A stretch of DNA of 64,000 nt from Bifidobacterium aquikefiri (lineage in GTDB: Bacteria; Actinomycetota; Actinomycetes; Actinomycetales; Bifidobacteriaceae). The translations under genes were made by a program, and so were the position numbers. The stretch lies in the NCBI RefSeq assembly GCF_002259795.1, contig NZ_MWXA01000002.1, forward strand, positions 1 through 64,000, read 5' to 3'. The notes below the pieces were generated by a model. The model made no database searches, was not told where the DNA came from, and saw only the letters and a program-made list of their open reading frames with translations. The stretch's first letter is position 1. Each line of letters opens with the position of its first letter. Positions 52,973 to 63,573 of the stretch are shown here, one piece after another.

Positions 52973-55360
52973 TCAGATCACAGTGAATGGAACGGCAGTC
53001 AGATCATCATCCTTCGAGGAGTGGCCGATTAATGCCTCAAAATCTCCGGGTTCGACAACGCGCTGGCCAGAGGTGTTCACTATCGAACAGGCCGAAACAG
53101 GAAGCGAAATTTCAACGAGTCTGGACTCCCCTGCTTCAAGGTGAAGCTGTGTGAAAGCTTTCAGCTCCTTATCTGCCCAGGTTGCCGAAGTGACCAAATC
53201 GCGAATGTACAGCTGAACCGTCTCAAGGCAAGGTCTGTTGCCTGTATTCGACACCGTTACGGCAAAGGTCAGCGTGTCATTCACATCGCAGGCTTTCGAT
53301 TGCGGCGCTGCAATCCGTGCGTCACCATAGACAACCGTGGTATAGCTCAAGCCCTCTCCGAAGGCATGTTCCGGTTTCTGGTCAAGATCGGCATAGCGAG
53401 TGCCATGCTGACCGCGTATCTGGTTGTAGAAGATCGGCAGCTGACCGGCATCCTTGGCAAAGGATATCGGCAGTCGACCCGACGGTTCGATCTTACCCAA
53501 TAAGACTTCGGCAATCGCCTGCCCTCCTTTCATGCCTGGATTGCCAACCCACAGGAGCGCTGCAGCCTGTTGGGCGCTTTCGGGCAGAATCAGTGGCTTT
53601 GAGGCAAGCAGCACGATGATGAATGGCTTTCCGTTATGCCTGGATTGATCAGCGATGGCATCGATAAGTGCGTTCTGTGCTCCAAACAGTCTCAATGTTG
53701 CCGTTGACCTACCTTCGCCGACCAGTTCGATACGATCTCCAACAACGACGATGCTTACATCAGCCTGGGCGCTGATGTGCAGAGCTTCGTCAATCATCTT
53801 GGGATCTGGCTTGCAGGGAACAGCGATGGGTGGGGCTGGCTGCCCATCCGGAAGCACTTCCCCTACTTGCTCTGGCACAGTGGAGAGAATGCCCGCACCT
53901 TCGGCATATGTCACCTTGACATCATCGGGTGTCTGCTCTCGTAGACCATCAAGAATCGTCGTGATCATCTCACGCGGCTGACCCACGAGCCATGGCACCT
54001 GGCCAGAGCCACCTGCCCAATCGCCCAGCTGAGTTTGTGCATCATCTGCAAGAGGACCGATGACGGCAATGCTTTGGATGGGGTGTTTGGATGAGGCCGC
54101 TCTCACAGCAGTGGTGTCGGCTTCGCCAAATGAATCACGGTCATCATGTTTTTCAGCATGGACGGCACATTCAACATGGTCACCACAGTGTAGCGGCAGT
54201 GTGCCATCGTTGTTGAGCAGCACAACGGAACGTCTTGCAATTTCAAGATTCAGCTCCTGATGTTGAGCTGTACCGATTGAAGTTTTGATCACATCACGCC
54301 GAGGCAATCTCGGATTTTCAAACAGTCCAAGATTGAATTTGACGGCGAGCACGCGACTTGCGGCCGCATCAATCTCCTCAATGGAAATCATCTTGCGCTC
54401 AAGCGCCTGCATGGCTCCCTCGAAGAAGCTTGGAGTAGTCATTATCATATCGTTGCCGGCCTTTATGGCCGCCGCAGCAGCATGTGCGATATCGGGTTGA
54501 AGCCGTTGCTCCCAAACTAATCTGCCGACATTGTCCCAATCGGTGACGAGCATCCCTGAATATTTCCATGCTCCGCGCAGAACATCGTTGAGAATCCAAC
54601 GATTCACCGTTATTGGCGTACCATCGATGGATTCATATCCGAGCATGAATGTTGCACATCCCTCTCGTGCCACACGTTCAAAGGGTGGCAGAAACCATGA
54701 TTTGAGATTGCGACGCGTCAAATCGGCTTCCGAGGCATCACGCCCGCCCTGCGTCTGGGAATACCCTGCGAAATGCTTTGCAGTTGCAAGCAGCGAGGAG
54801 TTACCACGCAAGGACTTGCCATGCTCCGAGCCGCTGCCGCCACCTTGATATCCCTTGACCATCGCAGAAGCGAGCTCGCCGATCAGATATGGGTCCTCGC
54901 CAAAGGTCTCATCGACTCGCCCCCACCGCAAGTCTCGTGCAATGCACAACACCGGTGAGAAAGTCCAATGGATACCGGTCGGTGCGGCCTCCTCTGCAGT
55001 GGCACGCGCCATGCGCTCCAACAGCTCTGGATTCCAGGTTGCCGCCATAGCCAGCTGCGTTGGAAAAATCGTCGCTCCCGGCCAGAACGAATACCCATGA
55101 ATCAGATCATCACCAATGAGCAGAGGAATCCGCATGCGCGTCTTCGCGACGAAATCTGCAGCCTGATACAGCTGTTCGGGCGATGCATGCAATATGGAAC
55201 CGACGAAACGATGCACAATATTATGCTCGAGCTCATGTCGCGCATCGGTTTGGAGCAGCTGCCCGATTTTCTCTTCAGGTGTGAGCCTATGCAAGAGGTC
55301 GGCAACTCTGCGATCTGTGGGCAGTGATGGGTCGAGATAGGCTTTGCCTTTGTTGTTCAT
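52973..55360 (-). CDS. GH3 beta-glucosidase-type glycoside hydrolase
   Basis: 795 residues, normal GH3 order. TIM barrel with 'DLRWGRVDETFGEDPYLIG' and 'LATAKHFAGYSQTQGG', nucleophile Asp in 'GMLVTDWDNVGRLV'. Second domain with 'VVVGDRIELVGEGRSTATL' giving the likely acid/base Glu, and a C-terminal FnIII-like domain ('ETVQLYIRDLVTSATWADKE'). No signal peptide, so cytosolic. ATG 55360 has AAAGGAAAAGG in front. It is the last gene of an Opp-type ABC operon 27 bases upstream, so it probably hydrolyses the oligosaccharide that the transporter brings in. Its match to BglX-type enzymes suggests beta-glucosides, linkage unknown. Confidence 0.92.
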   Translation of the reverse strand: MNNKGKAYLDPSLPTDRRVADLLHRLTPEEKIGQLLQTDARHELEHNIVHRFVGSILHASPEQLYQAADFVAKTRMRIPLLIGDDLIHGYSFWPGATIFPTQLAMAATWNPELLERMARATAEEAAPTGIHWTFSPVLCIARDLRWGRVDETFGEDPYLIGELASAMVKGYQGGGSGSEHGKSLRGNSSLLATAKHFAGYSQTQGGRDASEADLTRRNLKSWFLPPFERVAREGCATFMLGYESIDGTPITVNRWILNDVLRGAWKYSGMLVTDWDNVGRLVWEQRLQPDIAHAAAAAIKAGNDMIMTTPSFFEGAMQALERKMISIEEIDAAASRVLAVKFNLGLFENPRLPRRDVIKTSIGTAQHQELNLEIARRSVVLLNNDGTLPLHCGDHVECAVHAEKHDDRDSFGEADTTAVRAASSKHPIQSIAVIGPLADDAQTQLGDWAGGSGQVPWLVGQPREMITTILDGLREQTPDDVKVTYAEGAGILSTVPEQVGEVLPDGQPAPPIAVPCKPDPKMIDEALHISAQADVSIVVVGDRIELVGEGRSTATLRLFGAQNALIDAIADQSRHNGKPFIIVLLASKPLILPESAQQAAALLWVGNPGMKGGQAIAEVLLGKIEPSGRLPISFAKDAGQLPIFYNQIRGQHGTRYADLDQKPEHAFGEGLSYTTVVYGDARIAAPQSKACDVNDTLTFAVTVSNTGNRPCLETVQLYIRDLVTSATWADKELKAFTQLHLEAGESRLVEISLPVSACSIVNTSGQRVVEPGDFEALIGHSSKDDDLTAVPFTVI

Positions 55361-55387
55361 ACCTTTTCCTTTGTAAAGATGCACAGC

Positions 55388-56449
55388 TTAGCTATTGACA
55401 AGTCCAGTCGGCAAGGGAACTCCGTCTTTCTGCAACTCAACGAACAATTGGCAGGCAACGGTATGACCAACACTATCCTGAGGCAGACCAGTTGGCTGAA
55501 GAGCCACATCATAGGATGCACACTCCGGCCGGGCATATGCACAGCGAGCCATGAACGGGCATCCCTGCGGAAGATCAGCCAAATCCGGCGGAGAACCGGG
55601 GATTCCGCCAAGCTCCTTACGGGCACCGTGCAGCGGTGGGAAGGAGCCGATAAGTCCCTTTGTGTATGGGTGGCGTGCCTGGCGATACAATTCCATGGCC
55701 TTGCCATCTTCAATGATTTCACCAGCGTACATAATGGCAATTCTGTCTGCTATCTCTATCAGGAGCGAGATATCGTGCGTGATGAAGATGACTGCAAAGC
55801 CGAGCTTTTGGCGCAATTCCATAATTTGCTGAACGATCTGGCGCTGCATCACCACATCGAGTGCGGTGGTGGGCTCGTCCATGATCAGTACCTTCGGCTC
55901 AAGGGCAAGCGCCATGGCAATCATCACACGCTGACGCATACCACCGGAAAGCTGATGAGGGTAAGCATTGAGACGGTCGTGTGCAATGCCAACCATATCC
56001 ATCAGTTCCTCAGCGCGTTCCTCTCTGCGTGCTGCAGACCATTTCGGCCGATGTACCTTGATGGCATCCTTGATCTGATAGCCAACCTTGTATACCGGAT
56101 TCAGGGAATTCAATGCACCTTGGAACACGATGGCCGTATCGACCCAACGCTCGCGTCTAAGCTGCCTATCATTCAACGCAAGAAGATTGTATTGCTTGCC
56201 ATCATCGCCGGTCACCCACACTTCACCACTGGTGATGAGACCAGGTGGCGGCAGCAATCTGGTGGCCGCATAGACAAGCGTTGACTTTCCGCATCCCGAT
56301 TCCCCCGCAAGACCAAGCACCTCACCTTTGTGCAGGGTCAAATTCACATTACGAAGCGCATGAACGGCATCGTCGGTGAAACCATAATCAACGCTGAGAT
56401 TATTGATGGTCAGTGCCGGTTCCGCTTCGAAGCTCGGTTTATTTTCCAT
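55388..56449 (-). CDS. Oligopeptide/oligosaccharide ABC ATPase (OppD type)
   Basis: 353 residues: Walker A 'GLAGESGCGKSTLVYAA', signature 'QLSGGMRQRVMIAM', Walker B 'VLIMDEPTTALDV', then the C-terminal Opp extension with four spaced cysteines ('GCPFMARCAYARPECASY'), typical of OppD/F-type ATPases. ATG 56449 follows AAAGGA. It overlaps the OppC-type gene by 11 bases. One of two separate ATPases of the system. Confidence 0.91.
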   Translation of the reverse strand: MENKPSFEAEPALTINNLSVDYGFTDDAVHALRNVNLTLHKGEVLGLAGESGCGKSTLVYAATRLLPPPGLITSGEVWVTGDDGKQYNLLALNDRQLRRERWVDTAIVFQGALNSLNPVYKVGYQIKDAIKVHRPKWSAARREERAEELMDMVGIAHDRLNAYPHQLSGGMRQRVMIAMALALEPKVLIMDEPTTALDVVMQRQIVQQIMELRQKLGFAVIFITHDISLLIEIADRIAIMYAGEIIEDGKAMELYRQARHPYTKGLIGSFPPLHGARKELGGIPGSPPDLADLPQGCPFMARCAYARPECASYDVALQPTGLPQDSVGHTVACQLFVELQKDGVPLPTGLVNS

Positions 56450-57479
56450 CGTTGTTCCTTTCACTCGCCACCAGCCGCGAATTGGAAACTGAAGAATGCA
56501 CGGTTTTCAGTCGCGACTTTGAAGCAGCCTTCTGCACAACGGGCGTGAACCCGATGCGCGGATAGATCTTGCGCTTCTTCAGCTCCGCCGCATTCATCCC
56601 CGTGTTGCGCAAGCGCGGATTTACAAACTCATCAATGCCAAAATTGATAAGCGCCAACGACATGCCGACAAGCGCCACACATAATCCAGCCGGTGCATAC
56701 CACCACCACAGACCCTGAGTAAATGCTCCAGAATTCTGTGCCCAATAGAGCACGGTTCCCCAACTCCAGTCGGATGGCGGAATCACGCCGATATACGACA
56801 GGGTCACGAGAGACATGATCGAGGCTGTAACCGTTCCGATGAAGGTCGAGGCAAGAATTGCAGTGAGATTCGGGAGAATTTCAAAGAAAATCGTTCGGAA
56901 TCGAGTCTCGCCGTTTGCACGCGAGGCTTCAACGAAGTCCCTCGACCTGAGCGACATGGTCTGTGATCGCAATACGCGCGCGCCCCATGCCCATCCGGTA
57001 AGCGAAATAATCAGCACGATTGCGCCAACTCCCGCCTCTTTCATCATGCCCATGATGATAATGATCAAGGGCAAACCGGGAATCACCAGAAAAATGTTGG
57101 TGAACATCGACAGCATCTCATCCCACATACCACCGAGAAACCCTGAGGTCACCCCAATGGCCGCCGCAATGAATGTGGCGATGATGCCTGTACTGATGCT
57201 CACGACCATGACACCGCGCGTTCCAACCAGCAGCTGAGAGAAAATATCCTGCCCGGTCTGCGTGGTTCCAAGCCAATGGATTGCACTCGGAGGCTCCGAG
57301 GCCGCCGTAGAAACCTTGTCGGGACTATATGGCGCAATCCAAGGCCCAATCAGGCCAACGACGAGGAAGAAACCGAAAATCGCGAGGCCAACGATCGACT
57401 TGGTGTTGCGCAGGAACACAAAATGCTTGCGCACCGCCGGTTTCAACGTTTCTGTAGCTTGTACTGCCACCTGAGCCAT
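56439..57479 (-). CDS. Opp-type ABC permease (OppC type)
   Basis: 346 residues with ~6 helices; EAA loop 'DFVEASRANGETRFRTIFFE' and N-terminal OppC opening 'FLRNTKSIVGLAIFGFFLVV'. ATG 57479 is preceded by AAAGGAGG. The basic C-terminal tail (~50 residues) is variable. Forms the channel with the OppB-type protein one base upstream. Confidence 0.9.
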   Translation of the reverse strand: MAQVAVQATETLKPAVRKHFVFLRNTKSIVGLAIFGFFLVVGLIGPWIAPYSPDKVSTAASEPPSAIHWLGTTQTGQDIFSQLLVGTRGVMVVSISTGIIATFIAAAIGVTSGFLGGMWDEMLSMFTNIFLVIPGLPLIIIIMGMMKEAGVGAIVLIISLTGWAWGARVLRSQTMSLRSRDFVEASRANGETRFRTIFFEILPNLTAILASTFIGTVTASIMSLVTLSYIGVIPPSDWSWGTVLYWAQNSGAFTQGLWWWYAPAGLCVALVGMSLALINFGIDEFVNPRLRNTGMNAAELKKRKIYPRIGFTPVVQKAASKSRLKTVHSSVSNSRLVASERNNDGK

Positions 57480-57480
57480 G

Positions 57481-58461
57481 TCACGCCTCCTTTCGTGTTC
57501 GTGGATCGAGTAGTGCATAGACAATGTCAGCAAGAATGTTGGCAATCAGCACCGAAAATGTGATGATCAGAAAGATGCCCTGCATGAGCGGGTAATCGTT
57601 GTTACTCGTGGCTTGGAGCAATCGATATCCAATTCCCTGATATGAAAAGACCTGCTCCATGACCAGCGTTCCTGAGACGACAAAGCCGAGCGATAGCGCA
57701 AAACCTGAAATCTGCGGCAGGATGGCGTTGCGAGCTGCATAATGGAACATCACGTCGGATTCCGGCAATCCCTTGGCTTGCGCGACGGTGACGTAATCCT
57801 CGGACGATACGGTCACGATCATATTGCGCATGCCGAGAATCCAACCTGCTATGGACGAAATGACAATGGTCAAGGCAGGCAGGAAACTGTAATAGCAGAC
57901 CGAAGCGATGAAGGACATATTCAGGCCGGGCATCACATCCGGTGAATACGATCCTGACAGTGGAAACCACCCAAGATTGACTCCGAACACTGCAATGGCG
58001 ATCAGGGCAATCCAAAAGTACGGCACCGACGAGAAGAAGGTCGTGAGAGGAATCAAGGCATCCCACTTGGTGCCGCGATGCCAGCCGAGAACGATGCCAA
58101 GCAGCGTGCCCAGCACAAAGGCGATGATCGTCGACATCCCCACCAAACCAATCGTCCACGGTAGGGATTGACCAATGATCTCGCTGACCGGAGTCGGGAA
58201 AGACTGTAACGATATGCCAAGATCGCCGTGGAAGAGTTGGCCAAAATAATCGAAATACTGTTGCCACAATGGTTTTTGACTATCCAGTCCGAACAGTACT
58301 CTCAGCGATTTGACGGCATTGACATCTATATTGCCCTGATATCTTGAAAGCAGCGATTGAACCGGATCGCCTGGCAGCAGACGAGGTATGAAAAAGTTTA
58401 GCGTCACCGCAGCCCACGCTGTGATGACATAGAACACTGCACGCCGAATAAAGAATTTCAT
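57481..58461 (-). CDS. Opp-type ABC permease (OppB type)
   Basis: 326 residues. The OppB opening '[20 protein letters not shown]' and '[16 protein letters not shown]' are typical, as are the EAA loop '[20 protein letters not shown]' and '[20 protein letters not shown]'. Overlaps the OppF-type gene by four bases (ATGA). Confidence 0.91.
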   Translation of the reverse strand: MKFFIRRAVFYVITAWAAVTLNFFIPRLLPGDPVQSLLSRYQGNIDVNAVKSLRVLFGLDSQKPLWQQYFDYFGQLFHGDLGISLQSFPTPVSEIIGQSLPWTIGLVGMSTIIAFVLGTLLGIVLGWHRGTKWDALIPLTTFFSSVPYFWIALIAIAVFGVNLGWFPLSGSYSPDVMPGLNMSFIASVCYYSFLPALTIVISSIAGWILGMRNMIVTVSSEDYVTVAQAKGLPESDVMFHYAARNAILPQISGFALSLGFVVSGTLVMEQVFSYQGIGYRLLQATSNNDYPLMQGIFLIITFSVLIANILADIVYALLDPRTRKEA

Positions 58462-59570
58462 TGGGACACCTGATTTGTATTGTTATGCGTCATTGCTTCA
58501 ATGGTTTTTTCCGCAGGGTGACTCATCTGTGCAATAAGATCATCGCCGCCACGAACCGGGGTGTCAGGCTCGTCTGAATACAACCAGCATGCAACCTGCT
58601 GGCCGTGTGGTGACGTGAAGTAGGGGGGCACCTTGGCCGCACATATTGCTGTGGCAAATGGGCAGCGCGTTCTGAATCTGCATCCCGATGGTGGATGGAT
58701 CAGGCTCGGTGCTTCGCCACGTGCGGCATGTGCTATGTCGGCAAGCTGGTCTGGATCAGGTGCTGAACCCACCAACAGGGCCGTATAGGGATGTGCCGGA
58801 TGCTGTGTGACCGTTTCCGAATCGCCACGTTCAACGATTCTGCCGGCATACATGACCAGCGTTTCATCGGCAAAATAACGGGCTGATGCAACGTCATGAG
58901 TGATGTAGAGGATGGCGATGCCATCCTTGTCGCGCAATTCCTCAAGTAAGTTCAGAATTCCCAAGCGTATGGAAACATCCAGCATCGAAATCGGCTCATC
59001 TGCAAGTAGGATTTTAGGATCCGCTGCGAGTGCGCGAGCGATGGAGACACGTTGCCGCTGGCCGCCCGAAAGCTCGTGGGGAAACTTATCGACGTAACGC
59101 TCGGGAGGCGTTAATTTGACACGCGTCAGTAATGCTCTGATGGACTTGTCCAACTTTTCACCGCGCAGATGGCGATGATGGATCTGAAGGGCACGTCCAA
59201 GAATGTAATTCACCGTATGAATTGAGTTCAAGGAGCCAAAGGGATCCTGAAAAATCATCTGCACCTGGCTTGCATACCAGCGAAAATGGTGACCGGAAGA
59301 AACCCTGACCTCTTTGTCATCGAGTTTGATGGAACCGGATGTGATGGGCTCCAATTGTGCAAGGAGTTTCGCTATTGTTGACTTTCCTGAACCGGATTCT
59401 CCAACCAACGCGACAACCTGACCTGAATACAGATCAAGGCTGACATCATCGGCTGCATGCACCACGTTCTTCTTGCCAAAACCTGAAACCGGATAATGCT
59501 TGGTGACATGTTGGGCGCTCAGAACTGGCTTTCGTATATTATCAGGCACTGTTTGTCGAAATTCAGACAC
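58458..59570 (-). CDS. Oligopeptide/oligosaccharide ABC ATPase (OppF type)
   Basis: 370 residues: Walker A '[17 protein letters not shown]', signature '[14 protein letters not shown]', Walker B '[13 protein letters not shown]' and the C-terminal Opp extension '[18 protein letters not shown]'. The start is GTG 59570, supported by AAGGAGG five bases upstream; the open frame extends to 59846 over the binding-protein gene tail and is not real there. Confidence 0.9.
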   Translation of the reverse strand: MSEFRQTVPDNIRKPVLSAQHVTKHYPVSGFGKKNVVHAADDVSLDLYSGQVVALVGESGSGKSTIAKLLAQLEPITSGSIKLDDKEVRVSSGHHFRWYASQVQMIFQDPFGSLNSIHTVNYILGRALQIHHRHLRGEKLDKSIRALLTRVKLTPPERYVDKFPHELSGGQRQRVSIARALAADPKILLADEPISMLDVSIRLGILNLLEELRDKDGIAILYITHDVASARYFADETLVMYAGRIVERGDSETVTQHPAHPYTALLVGSAPDPDQLADIAHAARGEAPSLIHPPSGCRFRTRCPFATAICAAKVPPYFTSPHGQQVACWLYSDEPDTPVRGGDDLIAQMSHPAEKTIEAMTHNNTNQVSQ

Positions 59571-59610
59571 AGTAACCTCCTTGTAGGGAGCAATGACGTT
59601 AAGGAATAAT

Positions 59611-59648
59611 GTTGTGCCCGCGCCGGGAAGAATGCGCGGGCGCACAAC
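59611..59648. terminator. Stem-loop between binding-protein gene and ABC genes
   Basis: GTTGTGCCCGCGC (59611-59623) pairs with GCGCGGGCGCACAAC (59634-59648), with a 2-base bulge. It lies between the stop of the binding-protein gene (59723) and the ATPase gene start (59570). Same placement as the stem-loop at 38031, suggesting partial termination or 3'-end protection. Confidence 0.65.
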
Positions 59649-59722
59649 ATGTTCTGTGAATATTCGAGTTAGCAGCGCAGTCGTGTTGAAGCAGCGACGG
59701 CACTGTTCATCAAGATGTGCAT

Positions 59723-61375
59723 CTATTTGACTGGCTTCAACTTGGTCAGTACCAAGGTCTCGGCAGGAGTCGTCATGTTGATGTTGCTGTATGGATTGCT
59801 CTCCGAGGGCCATCCGGTGTAGCTGCGGCTGGTGTAGTTGCCCCACACCGGCACTTCGAGAACTGGAATGACCGGAACCTGCTCAACATAAATCTTCTGC
59901 AGTGTCGCCAGATCCTTGGTTCGCTGTGCGTCGGTCGTTGCAGCCGCATAGTCCTTGATCGCAGCATCAGCCTGAGCATTCTGGAATCGGCCGAAGTTGT
60001 AATTCGCATCGGTTCCGATCGGCTTGTAGAAAGTGCCTCCCATGCTGTCGAGATAAATGTTGTATGGCGTAAAGCCTGAATCGGTCCAGTGCAGTGCGCC
60101 GTCGAAGTTACCCTTGGCGATCTGCTCATTCCATGTATCATACGAAGGGTTTTGCACCGTGACCTTGGCTCCCAGCGATTGCAGTTCAGAACCGATGAGC
60201 TGCAGCTCTGTGTCGTAATCGGACCATCCGGAAGGATCCGTGAGCGTTACGGTAACCGCCTGCCCGGTCGAATCTTTCAAGCCATTGCTGCTTCCCACTC
60301 CTGTGTATCCAGCTTGAGTAAGGATTGCCTTGGCACCGGATGCATCCACCTTGAAGGTCTGACCCGAATACGCCGAATCGATGAAGCTCTTGCCCGATGA
60401 CGGCAGACCGGTCACCGAGGTGATTGGATTCGCAGCTCCGGTCGTGCCCTGCTTGGAAAGGGCAGAACGATCGATGATCATTGAGGCTGCTTTTCTGAAT
60501 GCAATGTTGGAGAATGCTCCCTTGGCATTGTTGATGAACAGCGTGGTGTTACCCAAAGTCGATGGATACCACGCCTTGTTTGCAGAATTCTTGGATAGCC
60601 ATGCGGTCTTGTAGTTGGCGATGTACACAAATCCGTGGTCAACCTGGCCAGATGTCATGGCACTGGTGAGTGCCGTGTTGTCGTTGTATTCGATGTATCG
60701 AATGGTTGCAACATTGAGCTTGCCCTTCCAGTAATTCGGATTTGAGGTAAGCGTCACGCCCTGCGTCGACCAGGTCTTGAGAATGTATGGCCCCGTCCCC
60801 ACAGGATTTTTGTCAAGATACTTCGAGGGGTCACCGACCGACTTCCAGATGTGTTCTGGCACGATGAATTGCTGATACAGCGAGCTCATGTGAACATACT
60901 GATTCTCAGTGAAGGTCACCGTGACGTCGTCGCCGGATCGTGTCACGTCCTTGAACGGAATTGAACCGGTGTTCAAGGCTGGGTTGTTCTTGACAAGGTT
61001 GAAGGTGAATGCAACATCGGCAGCCGTCAACGGCTTGCCGTCAGTCCATTTGACTCCCTTTCGTATCGTGAAGGTAACCGAAGTGTAATCGGAATTCCAT
61101 GACCATTTCGTGGCAAGCCACGGAACAGGCTTTTCCGTTGGCTTTACATCATTGATTTGCACCAAGGTCTCATAGATCGCATAACGGTATCCCTGCACAC
61201 TTGCTGCTGAGGTTCCTAGGAATGGGTTTGAATTATTGGTTTGAGGACCATCTGGCTTGCCAAAAGTCAGAGGACGTGATGTGCTGGCGGACGACCCTGA
61301 GCCGCACGCAGCTACTGCGAAAATCATTGATGCTGCGGCAAGCACCGCCACAGCCCCTTTTATTCTCCACTTCAT
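59723..61375 (-). CDS. Solute-binding lipoprotein of the Opp-type system (SBP family 5)
   Basis: 550 residues. The signal peptide ends at '[13 protein letters not shown]' with a lipobox AAC, so it is membrane-anchored. Family-5 features: '[20 protein letters not shown]', '[20 protein letters not shown]', '[16 protein letters not shown]'. It captures the substrate for the four transporter genes downstream. Since a GH3 enzyme closes the operon, the ligand is probably an oligosaccharide (family-5 proteins that bind sugars such as cellobiose are known), not a peptide. Confidence 0.91.
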   Translation of the reverse strand: MKWRIKGAVAVLAAASMIFAVAACGSGSSASTSRPLTFGKPDGPQTNNSNPFLGTSAASVQGYRYAIYETLVQINDVKPTEKPVPWLATKWSWNSDYTSVTFTIRKGVKWTDGKPLTAADVAFTFNLVKNNPALNTGSIPFKDVTRSGDDVTVTFTENQYVHMSSLYQQFIVPEHIWKSVGDPSKYLDKNPVGTGPYILKTWSTQGVTLTSNPNYWKGKLNVATIRYIEYNDNTALTSAMTSGQVDHGFVYIANYKTAWLSKNSANKAWYPSTLGNTTLFINNAKGAFSNIAFRKAASMIIDRSALSKQGTTGAANPITSVTGLPSSGKSFIDSAYSGQTFKVDASGAKAILTQAGYTGVGSSNGLKDSTGQAVTVTLTDPSGWSDYDTELQLIGSELQSLGAKVTVQNPSYDTWNEQIAKGNFDGALHWTDSGFTPYNIYLDSMGGTFYKPIGTDANYNFGRFQNAQADAAIKDYAAATTDAQRTKDLATLQKIYVEQVPVIPVLEVPVWGNYTSRSYTGWPSESNPYSNINMTTPAETLVLTKLKPVK

Positions 61376-61511
61376 TGCTGATCCTTTTCTTACGTCTCTG
61401 TAATGCTTTGGATCAGGACCATCTCTTGGGAACGTAAGCTTGGTTTTTCATATATTGCGCCACTTTGCACATATGTTGTGTTGAAAACCAATGCCCCTCA
61501 AGAACATGCCC

Positions 61512-61548
61512 TTACTTCCAGTAAAAAAGCTTACTTACTTGAAAGTAA
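61512..61548. promoter_or_regulatory. Two palindromes upstream of the binding-protein gene, likely TetR operators
   Basis: TTACT-TCC-AGTAA (61512-61524) and TTACTT-GA-AAGTAA (61535-61548) are exact inverted repeats 23 bases apart. They lie between the tetR gene and the start of the transport operon. The TetR-type regulator next door is the obvious candidate to bind them. Confidence 0.65.
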
Positions 61549-61636
61549 AAAGTCAAATCATTGAAATTGCAACGATTTTCGCATATCTGACATCTTCGTA
61601 TGATGTCAGAAAACCCCAAGAAAATAGCGTGCAGAA

Positions 61637-62293
61637 TCAGTGCTTCGACTCCAGGCAATCCTCATGTGGATCGATGATTGCCGAAACGGCCGCTTCGATG
61701 ATGAAGCGAGACGCGCGAGCAAGGTTCACATGTTCGGGATCAAGAAGCCACTGCAGTTGCAAGCCGTCCATTGCAGCAAGAATGCTCGCCACAGCATCCT
61801 CAATCTGTTGCCGACTCTGCTCATCCAACGTCCCATGCTCTCCTTCAACAACCATGCATAGAGCCTCCGCGAGCTCGGCTCTCAAAGAGTGGTATCGCGA
61901 GAAGAAGTATTCCTTGCCCAGATTTCCCTCGGTGACTGATTCTGAAGAAAGAATCAGATATGTCTGTACAATGCCAGGTCGCTTCATGTTCTCAAAGGCC
62001 GTTTTGACCAGATGGCGGAATGTATCAAGACCGCCTGGCATGTGCTTGCCCTCAAGGCCGGCAACGTCCTGACTGTCACGATATTTCAACACTTCAAGCA
62101 GCAGACCCTTCTTACTGCCAAAATAATGCAAGACCCCGGCGTGAGTCATGCCGACCTGCCCTGCGATATCTTGCAACGTGGTGTTGCTTGTCCCCTTCTC
62201 GCCAAACATCAAGGCCGCCACCTTGAGAATCTCCTGACGCTTCGCAAAAGTCTCAGGACGATGTTGCACGACCCTTTGCTCTCGAGCCTTCAT
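61637..62293 (-). CDS. TetR-family transcriptional regulator
   Basis: 218 residues. N-terminal HTH: 'RQEILKVAALMFGEKGTSNT' and 'TLQDIAGQVGMTHAGVLHYF', the usual TetR pattern ending in 'GSKKGLLLEVLKYR'. The C-terminal helical part senses a ligand. GAAGGA precedes ATG 62293. Located directly upstream of the Opp-GH3 operon, so likely its regulator. Confidence 0.92.
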   Translation of the reverse strand: MKAREQRVVQHRPETFAKRQEILKVAALMFGEKGTSNTTLQDIAGQVGMTHAGVLHYFGSKKGLLLEVLKYRDSQDVAGLEGKHMPGGLDTFRHLVKTAFENMKRPGIVQTYLILSSESVTEGNLGKEYFFSRYHSLRAELAEALCMVVEGEHGTLDEQSRQQIEDAVASILAAMDGLQLQWLLDPEHVNLARASRFIIEAAVSAIIDPHEDCLESKH

Positions 62294-62505
62294 CTCAACG
62301 CACTTCCTTCACGCTCATGATGCCAGATTGGCAAGTATTGCAGGCGAATTCACCCAACATATAAGAAGTCTACCTATATTCTTCCGCCTGTTCGAGCCAC
62401 TCGCCGGAATTGCTGCCAAGGCAACCATGGGTGACGTGATGCCCTGTGCATTTGAATTTCCACGAGTAATGCGGGTACCACGAACATCATTGAAACCGTT
62501 GATAT

Positions 62506-63552
62506 TCAGCCCCCTTGCAATGCATGAGCAATATCGACATGCTGTCTTGCCGTTGAGTTCCTGGCGATGAGGTGCGTCGGGAAAATGAGCTCTCTGTGTG
62601 CAGTGTCGCCGGCGAGCGCCGCGAGAAGAATCGTCACCAATGCCATGCTTTGCTCATATACCGGCTGAGCAACGGTTGTCAGGCCGAAGGCTTCACTGAG
62701 ATTGTTGCCGTCAATGCCAATGACTGCAACGTCTACGCCGGGTGTAAGCGAGCGCTCTCGCAGACACTGGATCGCACCCATGGCCATCTCGTCGGAAGAC
62801 GCAACGATGGCTGTCACATCCGGCCGCCGGTTCAACAGAATCTTGGCAGCTTCGTATCCATGCTGTGCAGTCATCACCCGTGCCGGCGAATCAAGGCTGT
62901 CGGAACATTCCAGCCCGTGCCTTCCGAGCATGGCTTTCCATGCCCGTCGTCTGCGCTCCGTTGGTGCATTGGGGCATGTGTCGTTCGTCATGCCGGAGAG
63001 GTGACCAATGATCCTGTGACCGTGAGCAATCAGATTTTCGCACGCGCTGCGCATCGCGGCTTCGTCGTCGATTCCGACGTGCGAGAACCCGGGCTGGCGC
63101 ACCGAAAGAAACGCAACCGGCAGATTCAACGATTTCAACAGCTCAACCTCTTGTTCGCTGAAGTACACCGAGAGCACGGCCACTGCATCGACCTTGCTAC
63201 GGAGCACTGTTGGATTGAAGGTCGGTCTCGGCTTTCCCTCGTCATCAGGAAGCGTGTATATCAGGGCATCATAATGTCTCTCATGAAGTGCCATCTCAAT
63301 CGACTGCACAGCCGTGGCAAGAAACCATCGTGACACATCGGGCAGCACAATCCCGATCGAATGCGAGGTGCCGCTTGCCAGCGCCGAGGCACTATGCGAT
63401 GGCGAATAGCCAAGTTCCAGTGCTACTTTGAGCACATGCTCCCGTGTCTGTTGCCCCACACCAGGCAAGTTGTTGAGCGCTCTGGAGACGGTCGCCGTCG
63501 ATACTTGGGCAGCATTGGCCACTTCCTCAATTCTGACATTCATAGCTATCAT
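62506..63552 (-). CDS. LacI-family transcriptional regulator
   Basis: 348 residues. HTH 'VRIEEVANAAQVSTATVSRA' with hinge 'NNLPGVGQQTREHVLKVALE'; the sugar-binding part includes 'TAIVASSDEMAMGAIQCLRE' and 'DVAVIGIDGNNLSEAFGLTT'. ATG 63552 lies close behind CGGAG; ATG 63543 is an alternative. It stands next to a sugar permease gene upstream (63574-), so it probably controls that transporter locus. Confidence 0.92.
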   Translation of the reverse strand: MIAMNVRIEEVANAAQVSTATVSRALNNLPGVGQQTREHVLKVALELGYSPSHSASALASGTSHSIGIVLPDVSRWFLATAVQSIEMALHERHYDALIYTLPDDEGKPRPTFNPTVLRSKVDAVAVLSVYFSEQEVELLKSLNLPVAFLSVRQPGFSHVGIDDEAAMRSACENLIAHGHRIIGHLSGMTNDTCPNAPTERRRRAWKAMLGRHGLECSDSLDSPARVMTAQHGYEAAKILLNRRPDVTAIVASSDEMAMGAIQCLRERSLTPGVDVAVIGIDGNNLSEAFGLTTVAQPVYEQSMALVTILLAALAGDTAHRELIFPTHLIARNSTARQHVDIAHALQGG

Positions 63553-63573
63553 TATCTCCGTAACGAATCGGTG

